Assembly (NCBI RefSeq): GCF_033095945.1
Contig: NZ_AP026800.1
Coordinates: 1-64,000 of the forward strand
DNA length: 64,000 nt
Reading direction: 5' to 3'
Origin: Bombiscardovia apis
GTDB taxonomy: Bacteria; Actinomycetota; Actinomycetes; Actinomycetales; Bifidobacteriaceae
Below the pieces are notes generated by a model, which saw only the letters and a program-made list of their open reading frames with translations, had not been told where the DNA came from and did not search any database. This document shows positions 1 through 10,336 of this stretch, in pieces. The translations under genes and the position numbers were made by a program. Each line of letters starts with the position of its first letter. Within the stretch, counting starts at the first letter, position 1.

Positions 1-1827
1 ATGGCTCAAGATCAGCTGGATCCTACGCAAGAAGCCCGGCAAATCTGGACAGCCGCCTCTCAGGTTCTCAAATTCAGCGACGCTTTGACTGCCCGTGACA
101 AGGGTTGGTTGGCAGACATTACTCCCGAAGCTGTTTTCGGAACTACAATTGTGCTCGCTGTTTCTTCGCGCGCGGCCCAAGAAGCAGTTCAAACTGATTT
201 GAGTCAACCCCTACTCGCAGCTCTCAAAATGGTTTCCGGACAAGACATGATTCCGGCCATCAAAATCGTCCAAAACCGCCCTGAAGCAACCGAAACCACT
301 CTAGCCCAAGCGCAAACAGAGCAGGTGACTCTCGCTACGGCCCCACCAAGCGAGTCGATTCAATCGAACCAGGCCACTCCAAACCAAGACTTTGCCCAGC
401 CAGGTGTCACATCTCAACCTGTTGCCCCAGCGCAGCAAGGCAGTTTCGATCCCTTTGCTTTCCAAGTGTCTTCGTCGGCCAACACGACTTCCGCGCCAAC
501 CAGCGCCCCTGTTCAGCAGCCAGCTCAGCCAGCTCAGCCGGCTCAGCCCGTCATCCAGCAGCAACATGTAGTCTCGACAGCCTCCAGTCAGCAGATTCCC
601 CAGGTGCAGCCCACCGCTCAGCCTTACTCTTCGCAGTCCTTCTCAACTCCTTCTTATACCGAACAGACTCATACCGAAGAGCCCTACGCTTCTAGTCAGG
701 TCCCAACAGAATCAGCTTCTTCGGGGCAGTCCTTCCCACTTCCAGAATTTTCAATGGGTCAAAATCGGGTGGAGCAAGATCCGGAAACACACCTCAATAA
801 GAGCGCAACTTTCGAGACATTTGTGCCCGGAGATTCCAACCGTTTCGCCCGTACCGTCGCACTTGCAGTGGCTGAGGGCTCCGGCCGCGATTTCAACCCC
901 TTGTGTATTTACGGCAGCTCGGGACTGGGCAAAACCCACTTGCTCAACGCCATAGGCAACTATGCCCTGATTAAAGACCCTCATCTAAAGGTGCGCTACG
1001 TCACCAGTGAGGAATTTACCAACGAATTCATCGAGGCTCTGCAGGATCCAAATCGCAGCCAAGGCCAGATAGCTGAATTCAACCGCCGCTATAGGCAGGT
1101 AGACGTACTCCTTATTGACGATATTCAATTCTTAGGCGGCAAGGAAGCTACCTTAGACCAATTCTTCCATACCTTTAATTCCTTACACGATGCCAATAAG
1201 CGTATTGTGATTGCATCTGATGTGGTGCCCAAAAACCTCAAAGGCTTCGAGCAGCGCCTTATCTCACGCTTTGATTCAGGCCTGACCGTAGATATTAAGC
1301 CTCCGGATCGAGAGACACGCGTTGCTATTTTACGGATGATTTCCAACATCAACGGGATTACAGTACCAAACGAGGTCCTCGATCTTATTGCTGAGCGCTT
1401 CACCGAAAATATTCGAGAACTTGAGGGTGCTTTGAATCGCGTCACAGCGATTGCATCCTTGAATAATCAGCCAGTTACTAGGATTTTAGCCGAGCAAACG
1501 CTGGAAGATTATTTTGCAACCGATGTAGAAGTCAAGCCCACTGACATCATTTCTCAGGTGGCCAAATACTTCCATCTCACTTTCGACGATTTGGTGGGCC
1601 GCACGCGTACCAAGAACATCGCTCTTGCTCGCCAGATTGCCATGTATCTGGCCCGTGAGATGACTTCTATGTCTCTGGTAGACATTGGCGAGGTTTTCGG
1701 CGGCAGGGACCACACCACAGTAATGCACGCCTATACGCGAATTTCTAACGAGATGCAGGAAAAGCGCGAGATTTATAACTATGTTATGGAGTTGACTGTT
1801 CGTCTCAAGCAGCCCCAATCTAATTAA
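1..1827 (+). CDS. dnaA: Chromosomal replication initiator DnaA
   Basis: This is the AAA+ initiator that binds DnaA boxes at oriC and opens the duplex. At 608 aa it is longer than the roughly 450-500 aa of most DnaA proteins, because a long Gln/Pro/Ala/Ser/Thr-rich domain II (about residues 95-250) separates N-terminal domain I from the ATPase. Walker A is GSSGLGKTH at 305-313. Walker B has D373-D374. The C-terminal box-recognition helix shows GGRDHTTVMHAY at 567-578. The ATG is base 1 of the window, so its promoter lies outside. The DnaA boxes directly downstream are its expected targets. The identification is secure. Confidence 0.98.
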   Translation: MAQDQLDPTQEARQIWTAASQVLKFSDALTARDKGWLADITPEAVFGTTIVLAVSSRAAQEAVQTDLSQPLLAALKMVSGQDMIPAIKIVQNRPEATETTLAQAQTEQVTLATAPPSESIQSNQATPNQDFAQPGVTSQPVAPAQQGSFDPFAFQVSSSANTTSAPTSAPVQQPAQPAQPAQPVIQQQHVVSTASSQQIPQVQPTAQPYSSQSFSTPSYTEQTHTEEPYASSQVPTESASSGQSFPLPEFSMGQNRVEQDPETHLNKSATFETFVPGDSNRFARTVALAVAEGSGRDFNPLCIYGSSGLGKTHLLNAIGNYALIKDPHLKVRYVTSEEFTNEFIEALQDPNRSQGQIAEFNRRYRQVDVLLIDDIQFLGGKEATLDQFFHTFNSLHDANKRIVIASDVVPKNLKGFEQRLISRFDSGLTVDIKPPDRETRVAILRMISNINGITVPNEVLDLIAERFTENIRELEGALNRVTAIASLNNQPVTRILAEQTLEDYFATDVEVKPTDIISQVAKYFHLTFDDLVGRTRTKNIALARQIAMYLAREMTSMSLVDIGEVFGGRDHTTVMHAYTRISNEMQEKREIYNYVMELTVRLKQPQSN

Positions 1828-1841
1828 GCGACACGCCTATA

Positions 1842-2102
1842 TGTGGATAAAAAGAAAGAAAGTTATCCACAGACTTATTCACGGATGTGGGCAAACCCTG
1901 CGCATAACCGCTAAAATTCCGTGGATAACCCGTGCGTAAGATGGGAATAGGATCACATTTTTTGTGGACAATTAAAATTCTACTTATCCACAGTGGATAA
2001 CTTATGAGAATATCCACACTTATCCACACTTTTCTCTTCATCTTCTCGGATCCTTCGTTGGCGTTCTGCCGGGCTTTCAAACACTTATCCACACTATCCA
2101 CC
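1842..2102. other. oriC: oriC: DnaA-box cluster between dnaA and dnaN
   Basis: The dnaA-dnaN spacer holds perfect TTATCCACA boxes at 1863-1871, 1984-1992, 2020-2028 and 2085-2093, and the inverted form TGTGGATAA at 1842-1850. One-mismatch boxes are at 1920-1928, 1963-1971, 1992-2000 and 2010-2018. The segment from 2103 to 2200 is AT-richer and could be the unwinding region. Bacterial origins commonly sit beside dnaA, so this is very probably the chromosomal origin. Origin firing itself cannot be read from sequence. Confidence 0.93.
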
Positions 2103-2246
2103 GTGCTTATGTATATGACTACTTACGTCTTACAACTTTTCTTCATTCTCATTATCAATTCCAAACCAAGCTATTCTCACTAAGCTCTCGCCAAGACCGC
2201 TAGAATGAAAACATCGAATACTTTGCACATCGACAAGAAGGCTCAC

Positions 2247-3371
2247 ATGAAAGTAGAAATTAACTCCGCGGCTCTTTCCGACGCTGTCGCCTGGACCACT
2301 CGCGTTATCCCAGCCCGTCCAGCAACTCCCATCCTCGCAGGCATTCGCCTAGAGGCAACTGACGGAACACTTAAGCTCTCCGCTTTCGACTACGAAACTT
2401 CAGCTCGCCACCACATAGAGGCTGGCATCGACGAACCCGGTTCGGTCCTAGTACAGGGCAAGTTACTTGCTGACATCACCAAATCGTTGCCTTCAGAGAA
2501 AACCTATATGGCCACCGAAGGTTCCAAAATCACTATTACCTCAGGGAAATCAACCTTTACCATGCAGTTGATGCCCGATAATGAATACCCAGCTTTGCCA
2601 GAACTACCTGGACAACTGGGGCAGGTCGATGCTCAAACTTTCAGCCAAGCCATTTCTCAAGCTATCGTCGCCGTTTCACGCGAAGAAAATCGCCCAGTCC
2701 TCACCGGCATCAAAACTCAAATCACCGGTGACAAGGTTGTCATGACCTCCACGGATCGTTTCCGTCTATCCCAAGCCAGTTTCACTTGGACCCCGCAATC
2801 CGCAGATATCGAAACCACATTACTTATGCGCGGATCTCTTCTGCGTGACATTTCTAGATCATTGGATGAGCACCAGAACGTGGTAGTCGATTTCAACCAA
2901 GACAACCCTAAGATTGTGGGCATTGAAAATGCCGGACGCGTCTCCACCTGCCAGCTCATCGACGGCGAATTCCCAGCAGTAGACCGCCTCTTCTCAGACG
3001 AATACCCCATCCAAGCAGTTGTCGGCAAGCAAGCCTTGCTCGACGCTATTAAGCGCGTAGCCCTTGTGGCCGAGCGCTCCGCCCCCATCCGTATGGTCTT
3101 TAGCAGCAATGAAATTACTTTAAGCGCTGGTGCTGCTGATGAAGCTCAGGCCCACGAAGTGCTCGAAATTGATATGGATGGCGAAGACATCACCGTAGCT
3201 TTCAATCCCACTTACCTAATTGAAGGCCTCTCAGCCATTAGTGAGCCATTCGTGCGCATCAAGATGACCTCCGCGGTCAAGGCCGTGGAATTTAACGGTC
3301 AGCAGGAAGCAGATTCCGACGAATCGATGACCTACCGCTACCTGCTCGTACCCATGAGGTTCAACGTCTGA
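2247..3371 (+). CDS. dnaN: DNA polymerase III sliding clamp, beta subunit
   Basis: The ring-shaped clamp tethers DNA polymerase III to DNA. The product is 374 aa, normal for the family, with the three-fold repeated clamp fold and the typical C-terminal ending TYRYLLVPMRF. The frame is open upstream to an ATG at 2205. I prefer 2247 because an AAGAAGG ribosome-binding site precedes it and MKVEINSAAL is the usual family N-terminus; the 14 extra residues from 2205 look non-homologous and lack a good ribosome-binding site. It is followed by recF. Confidence 0.96.
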   Translation: MKVEINSAALSDAVAWTTRVIPARPATPILAGIRLEATDGTLKLSAFDYETSARHHIEAGIDEPGSVLVQGKLLADITKSLPSEKTYMATEGSKITITSGKSTFTMQLMPDNEYPALPELPGQLGQVDAQTFSQAISQAIVAVSREENRPVLTGIKTQITGDKVVMTSTDRFRLSQASFTWTPQSADIETTLLMRGSLLRDISRSLDEHQNVVVDFNQDNPKIVGIENAGRVSTCQLIDGEFPAVDRLFSDEYPIQAVVGKQALLDAIKRVALVAERSAPIRMVFSSNEITLSAGAADEAQAHEVLEIDMDGEDITVAFNPTYLIEGLSAISEPFVRIKMTSAVKAVEFNGQQEADSDESMTYRYLLVPMRFNV

Positions 3372-3440
3372 GACTCGCTCACGAAGAGCAGAGTCGTGAG
3401 CCGCTCCTACAAGGGCTGAGTAAGACAAGGGAAGTAAGAA

Positions 3441-4613
3441 GTGTACATTTCGCGCCTGGCTGTAGATCACTACCGCTCATGGGAGTCATTAGTGCTCGAT
3501 TTGGAGCCAGGCGTTAACATCTTGCTCGGGCCCAACGGTCTGGGCAAAACCAACCTCGTTGAAGCAGTGGAATTACTCTCAACCGGGTCTAGTCACCGAG
3601 TTTCGTCGTCAGCTCCACTTGTTCAGCGCGGTCAGAACAAGGCCACTGTGCGGGCCAACGCCCAATCTGAGGGCCAAACCACTACTTACGAGGTCACTGT
3701 TCCTCTCCGCGGGGCCAACAGAGGCAGGATTAACGGTGGTTCTTCCCTCTATATGCGCGATTTAGTGGGGCAAATTCCATCCGTTACCTTTTCGCCGGAA
3801 GATCAGCGGTTAGTCACTGGCGATCCGGGTGGTAGGCGCTCATTTATCAACCAAAGCGCATCACAACTAGATCCAAGCTATTATCAGCTGAAGCAAAATG
3901 TGTCCCATATAGCCCAACAGCGCGGTGCCCTCCTTAAACAACTTTCTAGGGCGCAAGAACGAGCTGATTCGGGGTCGCAAGCTAATAATGAAGCCGCTTT
4001 AAGTACTCTTGAGGTATGGACTGGCGAATTCATCCGGTTAGGTATGGAATTAACTGCCCGGCGCATGCGTCTTATTGAGCAGCTGCAAGACCCCCTACAA
4101 ACCATCTATCGCCAGCTCGCGGGCTCCGACCAAGAAGTGGCCTTGACTTACCAACCCTCATTCGAGGAGGTGGTGCAATCTGGGGTGAGTCAGGAGAGTG
4201 CAGCCCTCATCAGCCAGCATTTTCAACGCATTTATCCAGGCGAACTGGCTCGCGGGCAAAATCTCATAGGCCCACAGCGGGACGATATAGCTTTCATCTT
4301 AAATAGTATGGATGCCAAAGATTACGCTTCAAATGGTGAAGAGTGGACCTTAGCCTTAGCTTTACGGCTGGCAGAATATCAGCTATTAACCCAGGCAAAC
4401 GGTGTGCAGCCTATCTTAGTTTTAGACGATGTATTTGCTCAGCTCGATCCAGACAGGCGCTCGCAAATTCTCAACTTTGCCCAGTCTCAAGACCAAGTAT
4501 TGATTACCGTTGCCGCTGCTAGCGATGTACCTGAGCTCGACAGCGCCCATCTCGTTGATTTGGCTCGATTGGCTCAAGTCCATCGGGAACGGCTTGAGGA
4601 GATACACCTATGA
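3441..4613 (+). CDS. recF: DNA replication and repair protein RecF
   Basis: RecF is an SMC-like ATPase that loads RecA at single-strand gaps together with RecO and RecR. Walker A is GPNGLGKT at 30-37. The C-terminal ABC-type Walker B LVLDDVFAQLD is present, as are the conserved stretches SVTFSPEDQRLVTGDP and GPQRDD. The length of 390 aa is normal. Translation starts at a GTG at 3441 behind AAGGGAAG. The TGA stop overlaps the next ATG (ATGA), so recF and the DUF721 gene are probably translationally coupled. Confidence 0.96.
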   Translation: MYISRLAVDHYRSWESLVLDLEPGVNILLGPNGLGKTNLVEAVELLSTGSSHRVSSSAPLVQRGQNKATVRANAQSEGQTTTYEVTVPLRGANRGRINGGSSLYMRDLVGQIPSVTFSPEDQRLVTGDPGGRRSFINQSASQLDPSYYQLKQNVSHIAQQRGALLKQLSRAQERADSGSQANNEAALSTLEVWTGEFIRLGMELTARRMRLIEQLQDPLQTIYRQLAGSDQEVALTYQPSFEEVVQSGVSQESAALISQHFQRIYPGELARGQNLIGPQRDDIAFILNSMDAKDYASNGEEWTLALALRLAEYQLLTQANGVQPILVLDDVFAQLDPDRRSQILNFAQSQDQVLITVAAASDVPELDSAHLVDLARLAQVHRERLEEIHL

Positions 4614-5101
4614 AACGGCCGATTGCCGCAGAGCTCCGCTTGGATCAGCGCAAGTTGCCAGCACAGATTTTTGGTCGGTTCGTCAAGCGTTCCAACTCGC
4701 GCAAGGAACGAGAAGAGCGCTCGCAGCTGGCTTGGCAAGCGTTTGGTAAGCCTGGCCGCGATCCCAACGGATTATCTTCGGTTTTGGAAGGTATCGCGCA
4801 GCAGGGTGGCTGGACTCCTCACCTCAAAATTGCCCAATTAAGTAGTCATTGGGATCAGGTTGTCGGACCAGTTATTGCCCAGCATTCAACGGTGACCTCC
4901 TATGAGCAGGGGCGCTTAACGATTCAAGCTCGCACTACTGTTTGGGCGACTCAGCTGACTTATATGGTGCCACAGTTGCGTTCAAAGATATCAGAGCGTT
5001 TACAGATGCCAGTGGAAGAAATAATAGTGACAGGACCGCGCAGTCAGCAGTTCTCTCACCATCCTTTCGTTCGGCGCAGCTGGGCCAATCCCAAAGGCTA
5101 A
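4610..5101 (+). CDS. DUF721 / DciA-like protein
   Basis: This 163-aa protein has a C-terminal DUF721 domain, visible as a WDQVVGPVIAQHSTV-like core at about residues 85-100 followed by an RTTVWATQLTYM segment. DUF721 proteins lie between recF and gyrB in many actinobacteria. DciA, the replicative-helicase loader or operator of many bacteria, belongs to this family. A helicase-loading role is therefore inferred from family and position. It overlaps recF by 4 nt. The basic N-terminal part (about residues 1-50) looks poorly conserved. Confidence 0.85.
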   Translation: MKRPIAAELRLDQRKLPAQIFGRFVKRSNSRKEREERSQLAWQAFGKPGRDPNGLSSVLEGIAQQGGWTPHLKIAQLSSHWDQVVGPVIAQHSTVTSYEQGRLTIQARTTVWATQLTYMVPQLRSKISERLQMPVEEIIVTGPRSQQFSHHPFVRRSWANPKG

Positions 5102-5261
5102 TTTGTGCGTAGACTGCTTTCTGAGCGGTTTTCGTCGCGTGCGGCTGGTAAAATAAGGGTAAACGGTTAAACGTGTGCATGGGCCTTTTTTAGGCGTTTT
5201 AGAGCGTACGAACCAAATTTTGACCCTTGTAAAGAGGTTTAGGGTCTAGGAAGGAATCTCT

Positions 5262-7379
5262 GTGGCAGAGCGTAATACGGACTTGTCTCAAGATTCGCAG
5301 GATGCTAAGCGTCCTGACGAGCAGATGCAGGATGGGGCTTCGAATATCCAAGAAAGTCAGCTGGGAAACGCCCAATTAGATGATTCGCTAGCTCCAGAAC
5401 ATTATGATGCGAGCGATTTGCGCGTGCTTGAGGGCCTTGAAGCTGTGCGTATCCGTCCGGGTATGTATATCGGCTCAACCGGTCCTAGGGGTTTACACCA
5501 CTTAGTCTATGAGATTGTCGACAATTCAGTCGATGAGGCGCTGGCAGGCTATGCAGACCACATCGAAGTTACTATTCTGCCAGACAACGGCATTCGCGTA
5601 GACGACAACGGCCGAGGTATTCCTGTCGACGAAGTGCCCGGCGAAGGCATTTCCGGCGTTGAGACGGTGATGACTAAGCTCCACGCAGGCGGCAAGTTTG
5701 GTGGCGGCGGCTATGCAGTTTCCGGCGGTCTGCACGGTGTGGGTATTTCCGTGGTCAACGCTCTCTCCACTCGCATTGAGGTTGAAGTGCGCCGGCAGGG
5801 CTTCCACTGGCATCAGACTTACCTCAACCAGCATCCACAGGCTCCCCTATCCAAGGACGAGCCGCTGGGGCCAGACGAGGCAACGGGCACTTCCGTTACG
5901 TTCTGGCCAGATTCCGAAATCTTCGAGACGACCGTCTACGATTTTGAGACCTTGCGCGCTCGCTTCCAGCAGATGGCCTTCCTCAACAAGGGCCTGCGCC
6001 TCACACTAACCGATGAGCGTCAGCCTGACTTAGCTGGGGACGAAGTAGCTGGTGAAGATGAGCCAGCCAGCCGTGAGCAGACGGTGACTTACCGCTATGA
6101 GAATGGTATTAGTGACTATGTGAACTTCTTGGTCACCACTAAGAAAGCCACTCCTGTTGAAGATGACATCATCGACTTTGAGGCCGAGGACTTGCATCTT
6201 GGTATTTCTGCTGAAATTGCCATGCAGTGGACGGGCGCCTATTCCGAGTCGGTGCACACCTTCGCCAACACCATTTCCACGACCGAGGGCGGTACCCACG
6301 AAGAGGGCTTCCGAGCGGCGCTTACGATGATGGTCAACCGTTACGCTCGTGAGAAGAACATCCTAAAAGATAAGGATGAAAACCTTTCCGGCGACGACGT
6401 GCGCGAGGGCCTAACCGCTGTGGTTTCAGTCAAGATGACCAACCCCCAGTTTGAGGGCCAGACCAAAACGAAGCTGGGCAATCCTGAGGCCAAGACCTTC
6501 GTGCAGCGCGTGATGACCGAGCGTTTAACGGATTGGTTCGATGCTCACCCTAGCGAAGCAAAAGCCATTATTCAAAAGGGTATTGATGCTTCTCGGGCCC
6601 GTATTGCTGCTAAAAAGGCGCGCGAATCTACCCGTCGCAAGTCTATTTTTGAGACGGCCGGCATGCCCGACAAGCTCAAGGACTGCCAGTCCAACGACCC
6701 TGATGAGTGCGAACTCTTCATCGTCGAGGGCGATTCCGCAGGCGGCTCAGCTATTCAGGGTCGCAATCCCCTGACTCAGGCTATTTTGCCCCTGCGAGGC
6801 AAGATTTTGAACACGGAGCGCGCTTCTCTCGATCGCATGATGAAGTCTGACACCATCGAATCACTTATTACCGCGGTTGGTGCCGGCTATGGTGAGGACT
6901 TTGACCTCTCCAAGGTGCGCTACCACAAGGTCATCATCATGGCCGACGCCGACGTGGACGGTGCTCACATCGCTACACTCAATCTGACGCTCTTCTTCCG
7001 CTATATGCGCCCGATGATTACCGCCGGTTATGTATACGTGGCAATGCCCCCTCTTTATCGTCTCAAGTGGACCAAGGGTCCCCACGACTTCGTATACACC
7101 GATGCAGAGCGCGACCGTGTTCTGGCAGAGGGTAAAGATAAGGGTCGTCAGCTGCCCAAGGGCGAAGGCATCCAGCGTTACAAGGGTCTGGGTGAGATGA
7201 GCTATCAGGAGCTGTGGGAAACTACGATGGATCCCGACCACCGCATCTTGAAGAAGATTCACATTGAAGACGCGGCTCAAGCCGACGAAACCTTCACCAT
7301 GCTTATGGGCGACGAAGTAGAACCCCGCAGGCTCTTCATTCAGCGCAACGCCAAGGATGTGCGCTTCGTAGACGCCTGA
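5262..7379 (+). CDS. gyrB: DNA gyrase subunit B
   Basis: This is the ATPase subunit of DNA gyrase, which introduces negative supercoils. Of its 705 aa, the N-terminal GHKL ATPase has IVDNSVDEALAGYADH and DNGRGIPVD, followed by the transducer domain. The TOPRIM domain has EGDSAGGSA and a DADVDGAHI metal site. The C-terminus is the usual QRNAKDVRFVDA. The start is a GTG at 5262 behind AGGAAGGA. It lies 93 nt upstream of gyrA with a hairpin between them. ParE is excluded by the gyrA partner and origin-proximal position. Confidence 0.97.
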   Translation: MAERNTDLSQDSQDAKRPDEQMQDGASNIQESQLGNAQLDDSLAPEHYDASDLRVLEGLEAVRIRPGMYIGSTGPRGLHHLVYEIVDNSVDEALAGYADHIEVTILPDNGIRVDDNGRGIPVDEVPGEGISGVETVMTKLHAGGKFGGGGYAVSGGLHGVGISVVNALSTRIEVEVRRQGFHWHQTYLNQHPQAPLSKDEPLGPDEATGTSVTFWPDSEIFETTVYDFETLRARFQQMAFLNKGLRLTLTDERQPDLAGDEVAGEDEPASREQTVTYRYENGISDYVNFLVTTKKATPVEDDIIDFEAEDLHLGISAEIAMQWTGAYSESVHTFANTISTTEGGTHEEGFRAALTMMVNRYAREKNILKDKDENLSGDDVREGLTAVVSVKMTNPQFEGQTKTKLGNPEAKTFVQRVMTERLTDWFDAHPSEAKAIIQKGIDASRARIAAKKARESTRRKSIFETAGMPDKLKDCQSNDPDECELFIVEGDSAGGSAIQGRNPLTQAILPLRGKILNTERASLDRMMKSDTIESLITAVGAGYGEDFDLSKVRYHKVIIMADADVDGAHIATLNLTLFFRYMRPMITAGYVYVAMPPLYRLKWTKGPHDFVYTDAERDRVLAEGKDKGRQLPKGEGIQRYKGLGEMSYQELWETTMDPDHRILKKIHIEDAAQADETFTMLMGDEVEPRRLFIQRNAKDVRFVDA

Positions 7380-7385
7380 TTTGTC

Positions 7386-7417
7386 TGGGGCGGGCGATTT
7401 AAAAACCGTCTGCCCCA
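7386..7417 (+). promoter_or_regulatory. Intercistronic hairpin between gyrB and gyrA
   Basis: An 11-bp stem (7386-7396 with 7407-7417, including two G-U pairs) lies just after the gyrB stop. There is no U-run, so it is more likely an mRNA-stability or partial attenuation element than a full terminator. Confidence 0.45.
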
Positions 7418-7472
7418 TCTTAGAGAGCATCGACCTAACTTTTCATCTGATTTGTAATCTTAAGGACTTACC

Positions 7473-10187
7473 GTGGCAGACGAGAACAACACGAATAACA
7501 ACGAGGAAGGGCTCGGCGGGATTAACCTTCCCGACGGTTCGCGCGAACCCTTGAGCCCGCAGGAGATGGACAACACCGACTACGGCCTCTTAAAGGGTGA
7601 GCGTATTCAGCCTATCGACCTGCAAAAGGAGATGAAGGACTCTTACTTGTCCTACGCCATCTCCGTGATTGTGGAGCGTGCGCTGCCAGATGTGCGAGAT
7701 GGCATGAAGCCGGTGCACCGTCGCGTTATCTACGCTATGTACGACGGCGGTTATAGACCAGATCGCGGCTATAATAAGTGTTCTCGTGTGGTTGGCGACG
7801 TTATGGGTAAGTATCATCCCCACGGCGATTCCGCCATTTACGACACTATTGTGCGTCTCGCTCAGTCTTGGTCCATGCGCTACCCGCTTATCGACGGCCA
7901 AGGTAACTTCGGCTCCCCCGGCGACGATCCCGCAGCCGCCATGCGTTACACCGAGTGCCGTATGGATCCGTTGGCTATGGAGATGGTGCGTGACATCGAC
8001 AAAGACACTGTCGATTTCATCCCCAACTACGATGGTAAGACCCAAGAGCCAACCGTCCTGCCTTCCCGCTTCCCTAACCTTTTGGTCAACGGTTCCGCGG
8101 GTATTGCTGTGGGTATGGCTACTAATATTCCTCCCCACAACATGCGCGAGGTGGCTCAGGGTGTGCATTGGGCTTTGGAACACCCAGATGCCAGCAAGGA
8201 AGAACTCCTTGACGCACTGATTTCTGTGATTAAGGGCCCTGACTTCCCTACTGGTGCAACGGTTTTGGGTCATAAGGGTATTGAGCAGGCTTACCGCACT
8301 GGTCGTGGTTTGATTACCATGCGCGCAGTGGTCAACACCGAGGAAATCAATGGCCGTATGTGCTTGGTAGTCACCGAGCTGCCCTATCAGGTCAATCCTG
8401 ATCGCCTGGTGGTGTCCATTCGCGAGGGTGTGCGCGACGGTAAGATTCAAGGCATCGCCGACATGCGCGATGAAACCTCAGGTCGTACTGGTCAGCGCTT
8501 GGTACTCGTCTTGAAGCGAGATGCAGTGCCCAAGGTTGTATTAAACAACCTCTACAAGCATTCTCAACTCCAGCAGACCTTCGGTGCGAACATGTTGGCC
8601 TTGGTCGATGGTGTGCCGCGCACCTTGAGTTTGGATGCTTTCATCCGCCATTGGGTTAACCACCAGCTCGACGTAATTGAGCGCCGCACCAAGTATTTGA
8701 AGCGCGAAGCCGAGGATCGTGACCACATCCTTCAGGGCTATTTGAAGGCTCTGGACATGATCGACGAGGTCATCGCCCTCATTCGTAAGTCCAAAGATGT
8801 GGAGAGCGCTCGCTCGGGCTTAATGAACCTGCTTGATGTGGACGAAGTACAGGCAGACGCAATTCTGGCTATGCAGTTGCGCCGCTTGGCTGCTTTGGAA
8901 CGTCAGAAGATTCTTGACGAGCACGAAGAGCTCATGCGTAAGATCAAGGATTACAACGACATCTTGGCCGACCCCCTGCGTCAGCGCCGCATTGTGGGCG
9001 ACGAGATGGATGAAATTGTTGAGAAGTATGGCGATGAGCGCCGCACCCGCATTCTGCCCTACTCGGGTGAGATGAATGTGGAAGATTTGATTGCCGATGA
9101 GAACGTGGTCGTTACCGTCACGCACTCAGGCTTCGTGAAGCGCACTAAGGCCGATGAATACCGTGCCCAGCATCGCGGAGGCAAGGGCATCAAGGGTACC
9201 AAGTTGCGCGAAGCAGACGTGGTCGACCACTTCTTCCTGACTTCGACCCACAACTGGTTACTCTTCTTTACTAACAAGGGTCGCGTCTACCGTATTAAAG
9301 CTTATGAATTGCCGGAGGGTTCGCGTGATTCCAAGGGTCAGCATGTAGCCAACCTCTTGCAATTGAGCCCGGGTGAGCAAATCGAGCAAGTACTTTCCTT
9401 GCACGCATACGATGATGCTGATTATTTGGTATTGGCAACTCGCAGTGGCAAGGTCAAGAAGACTCGCTTGTCTGAGTACGATTCTCCTCGCCAGGGTGGC
9501 TTGATTGCAGTGCGCCTGGTCCAGATGGAAGACGAAGCAGGCAATCCGCTTACTCAGCCCAGTGCAGACGGCGAAGGCGAAGAGCCAGTTTACGATGAGC
9601 TCGTGGGCGCTGCCTTGTGCAATAAGGAAGACGACATTATTTTGGTCTCCCGCAAAGGTATGAGCGTGAAGTTCCCCTCCGACGACGAAACCTTGCGTCC
9701 GATGGGCCGCCAAACTGCTGGCGTGCAAGGCATGAAGTTCCGCGAAAACGACGAATTGCTGAGCATGGACGTGGTGCCGGAGGATTCGAACGAAGACCTT
9801 CTTGTGGTTACCGACGAAGGTTTTGCCAAGCGCACTGCTCTGTCTGAGTATCGCCTCCAAGGTCGAAACGGCTACGGTGTCAAGGCCATAGCTATGGTTG
9901 AGGGCCGCGGTTCTTTGGTCGGAGCGTTGGTAGTGAGCGAAACTGATCAGGTCATGGCCATTATGAAATCCGGCAAGGTAATTCGCTCCGACGTTGCTGA
10001 GGTTAAGCGCACTGGGCGCAACACGCAGGGCGTCACATTAGCCAAACCAGATAAGGGAGATGAAATTCTCTCTGTCGCTCGTAATGCTGAGCGAGAAGAC
10101 GATGAGACCGAAGTTGATGCAGAAAACGCCGCTGAGACTACCAGCGAAGAGCAGGCAGTTTCAACTCAAGCTGAGCAGGCTGAGTAA
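7473..10187 (+). CDS. gyrA: DNA gyrase subunit A
   Basis: This is the breakage-reunion subunit of DNA gyrase, 904 aa. The catalytic tyrosine is Y159 in [11 protein letters not shown]. The quinolone-resistance-determining region carries S120 and D124, the residues equivalent to E. coli S83 and D87 in [10 protein letters not shown], so no classical resistance substitution is present at these two sites. The C-terminal beta-pinwheel repeats are present (for example QGGLIAVRL and [12 protein letters not shown]), followed by a Glu/Ala-rich acidic tail. The start is a GTG at 7473. A hairpin follows the stop. Confidence 0.97.
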   Translation: MADENNTNNNEEGLGGINLPDGSREPLSPQEMDNTDYGLLKGERIQPIDLQKEMKDSYLSYAISVIVERALPDVRDGMKPVHRRVIYAMYDGGYRPDRGYNKCSRVVGDVMGKYHPHGDSAIYDTIVRLAQSWSMRYPLIDGQGNFGSPGDDPAAAMRYTECRMDPLAMEMVRDIDKDTVDFIPNYDGKTQEPTVLPSRFPNLLVNGSAGIAVGMATNIPPHNMREVAQGVHWALEHPDASKEELLDALISVIKGPDFPTGATVLGHKGIEQAYRTGRGLITMRAVVNTEEINGRMCLVVTELPYQVNPDRLVVSIREGVRDGKIQGIADMRDETSGRTGQRLVLVLKRDAVPKVVLNNLYKHSQLQQTFGANMLALVDGVPRTLSLDAFIRHWVNHQLDVIERRTKYLKREAEDRDHILQGYLKALDMIDEVIALIRKSKDVESARSGLMNLLDVDEVQADAILAMQLRRLAALERQKILDEHEELMRKIKDYNDILADPLRQRRIVGDEMDEIVEKYGDERRTRILPYSGEMNVEDLIADENVVVTVTHSGFVKRTKADEYRAQHRGGKGIKGTKLREADVVDHFFLTSTHNWLLFFTNKGRVYRIKAYELPEGSRDSKGQHVANLLQLSPGEQIEQVLSLHAYDDADYLVLATRSGKVKKTRLSEYDSPRQGGLIAVRLVQMEDEAGNPLTQPSADGEGEEPVYDELVGAALCNKEDDIILVSRKGMSVKFPSDDETLRPMGRQTAGVQGMKFRENDELLSMDVVPEDSNEDLLVVTDEGFAKRTALSEYRLQGRNGYGVKAIAMVEGRGSLVGALVVSETDQVMAIMKSGKVIRSDVAEVKRTGRNTQGVTLAKPDKGDEILSVARNAEREDDETEVDAENAAETTSEEQAVSTQAEQAE

Positions 10188-10208
10188 GTAGTAAGAAGGG
10201 CAGAGTCC

Positions 10209-10251
10209 GGCGGTAGTGTGGAGAAGCGAGTGTCGCTGCTGCACTACCGCC
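10209..10251 (+). terminator. Hairpin after gyrA, possible terminator
   Basis: A 10-bp perfect outer stem (10209-10218 with 10242-10251) encloses a second perfect stem, AGCGA-GTG-TCGCT, at 10225-10237. No T-tract follows, so it may be a factor-dependent terminator or a processing site before the DUF3566 gene. Confidence 0.5.
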
Positions 10252-10336
10252 CTAAAGCTGGTAGCCTCGCTACAGTAAGGAGCATCAGCGCTCCAAGCGT
10301 GTGGGGTTTGTCTTGGGTAGAAATCAAGGAGCACCG

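Noticed and set aside
510..552. Nine-bp CAGCTCAGC-type tandem repeat in dnaA as a regulatory array
   Set aside because: It encodes an in-frame Ala-Gln-Pro stretch of the DnaA linker and needs no further explanation.
7590..8450. Long reverse-strand open frame (286 codons) inside gyrA
   Set aside because: It is a codon-bias shadow of gyrA; the peptide is His/Val-rich without recognisable motifs and has no promoter or ribosome-binding site.
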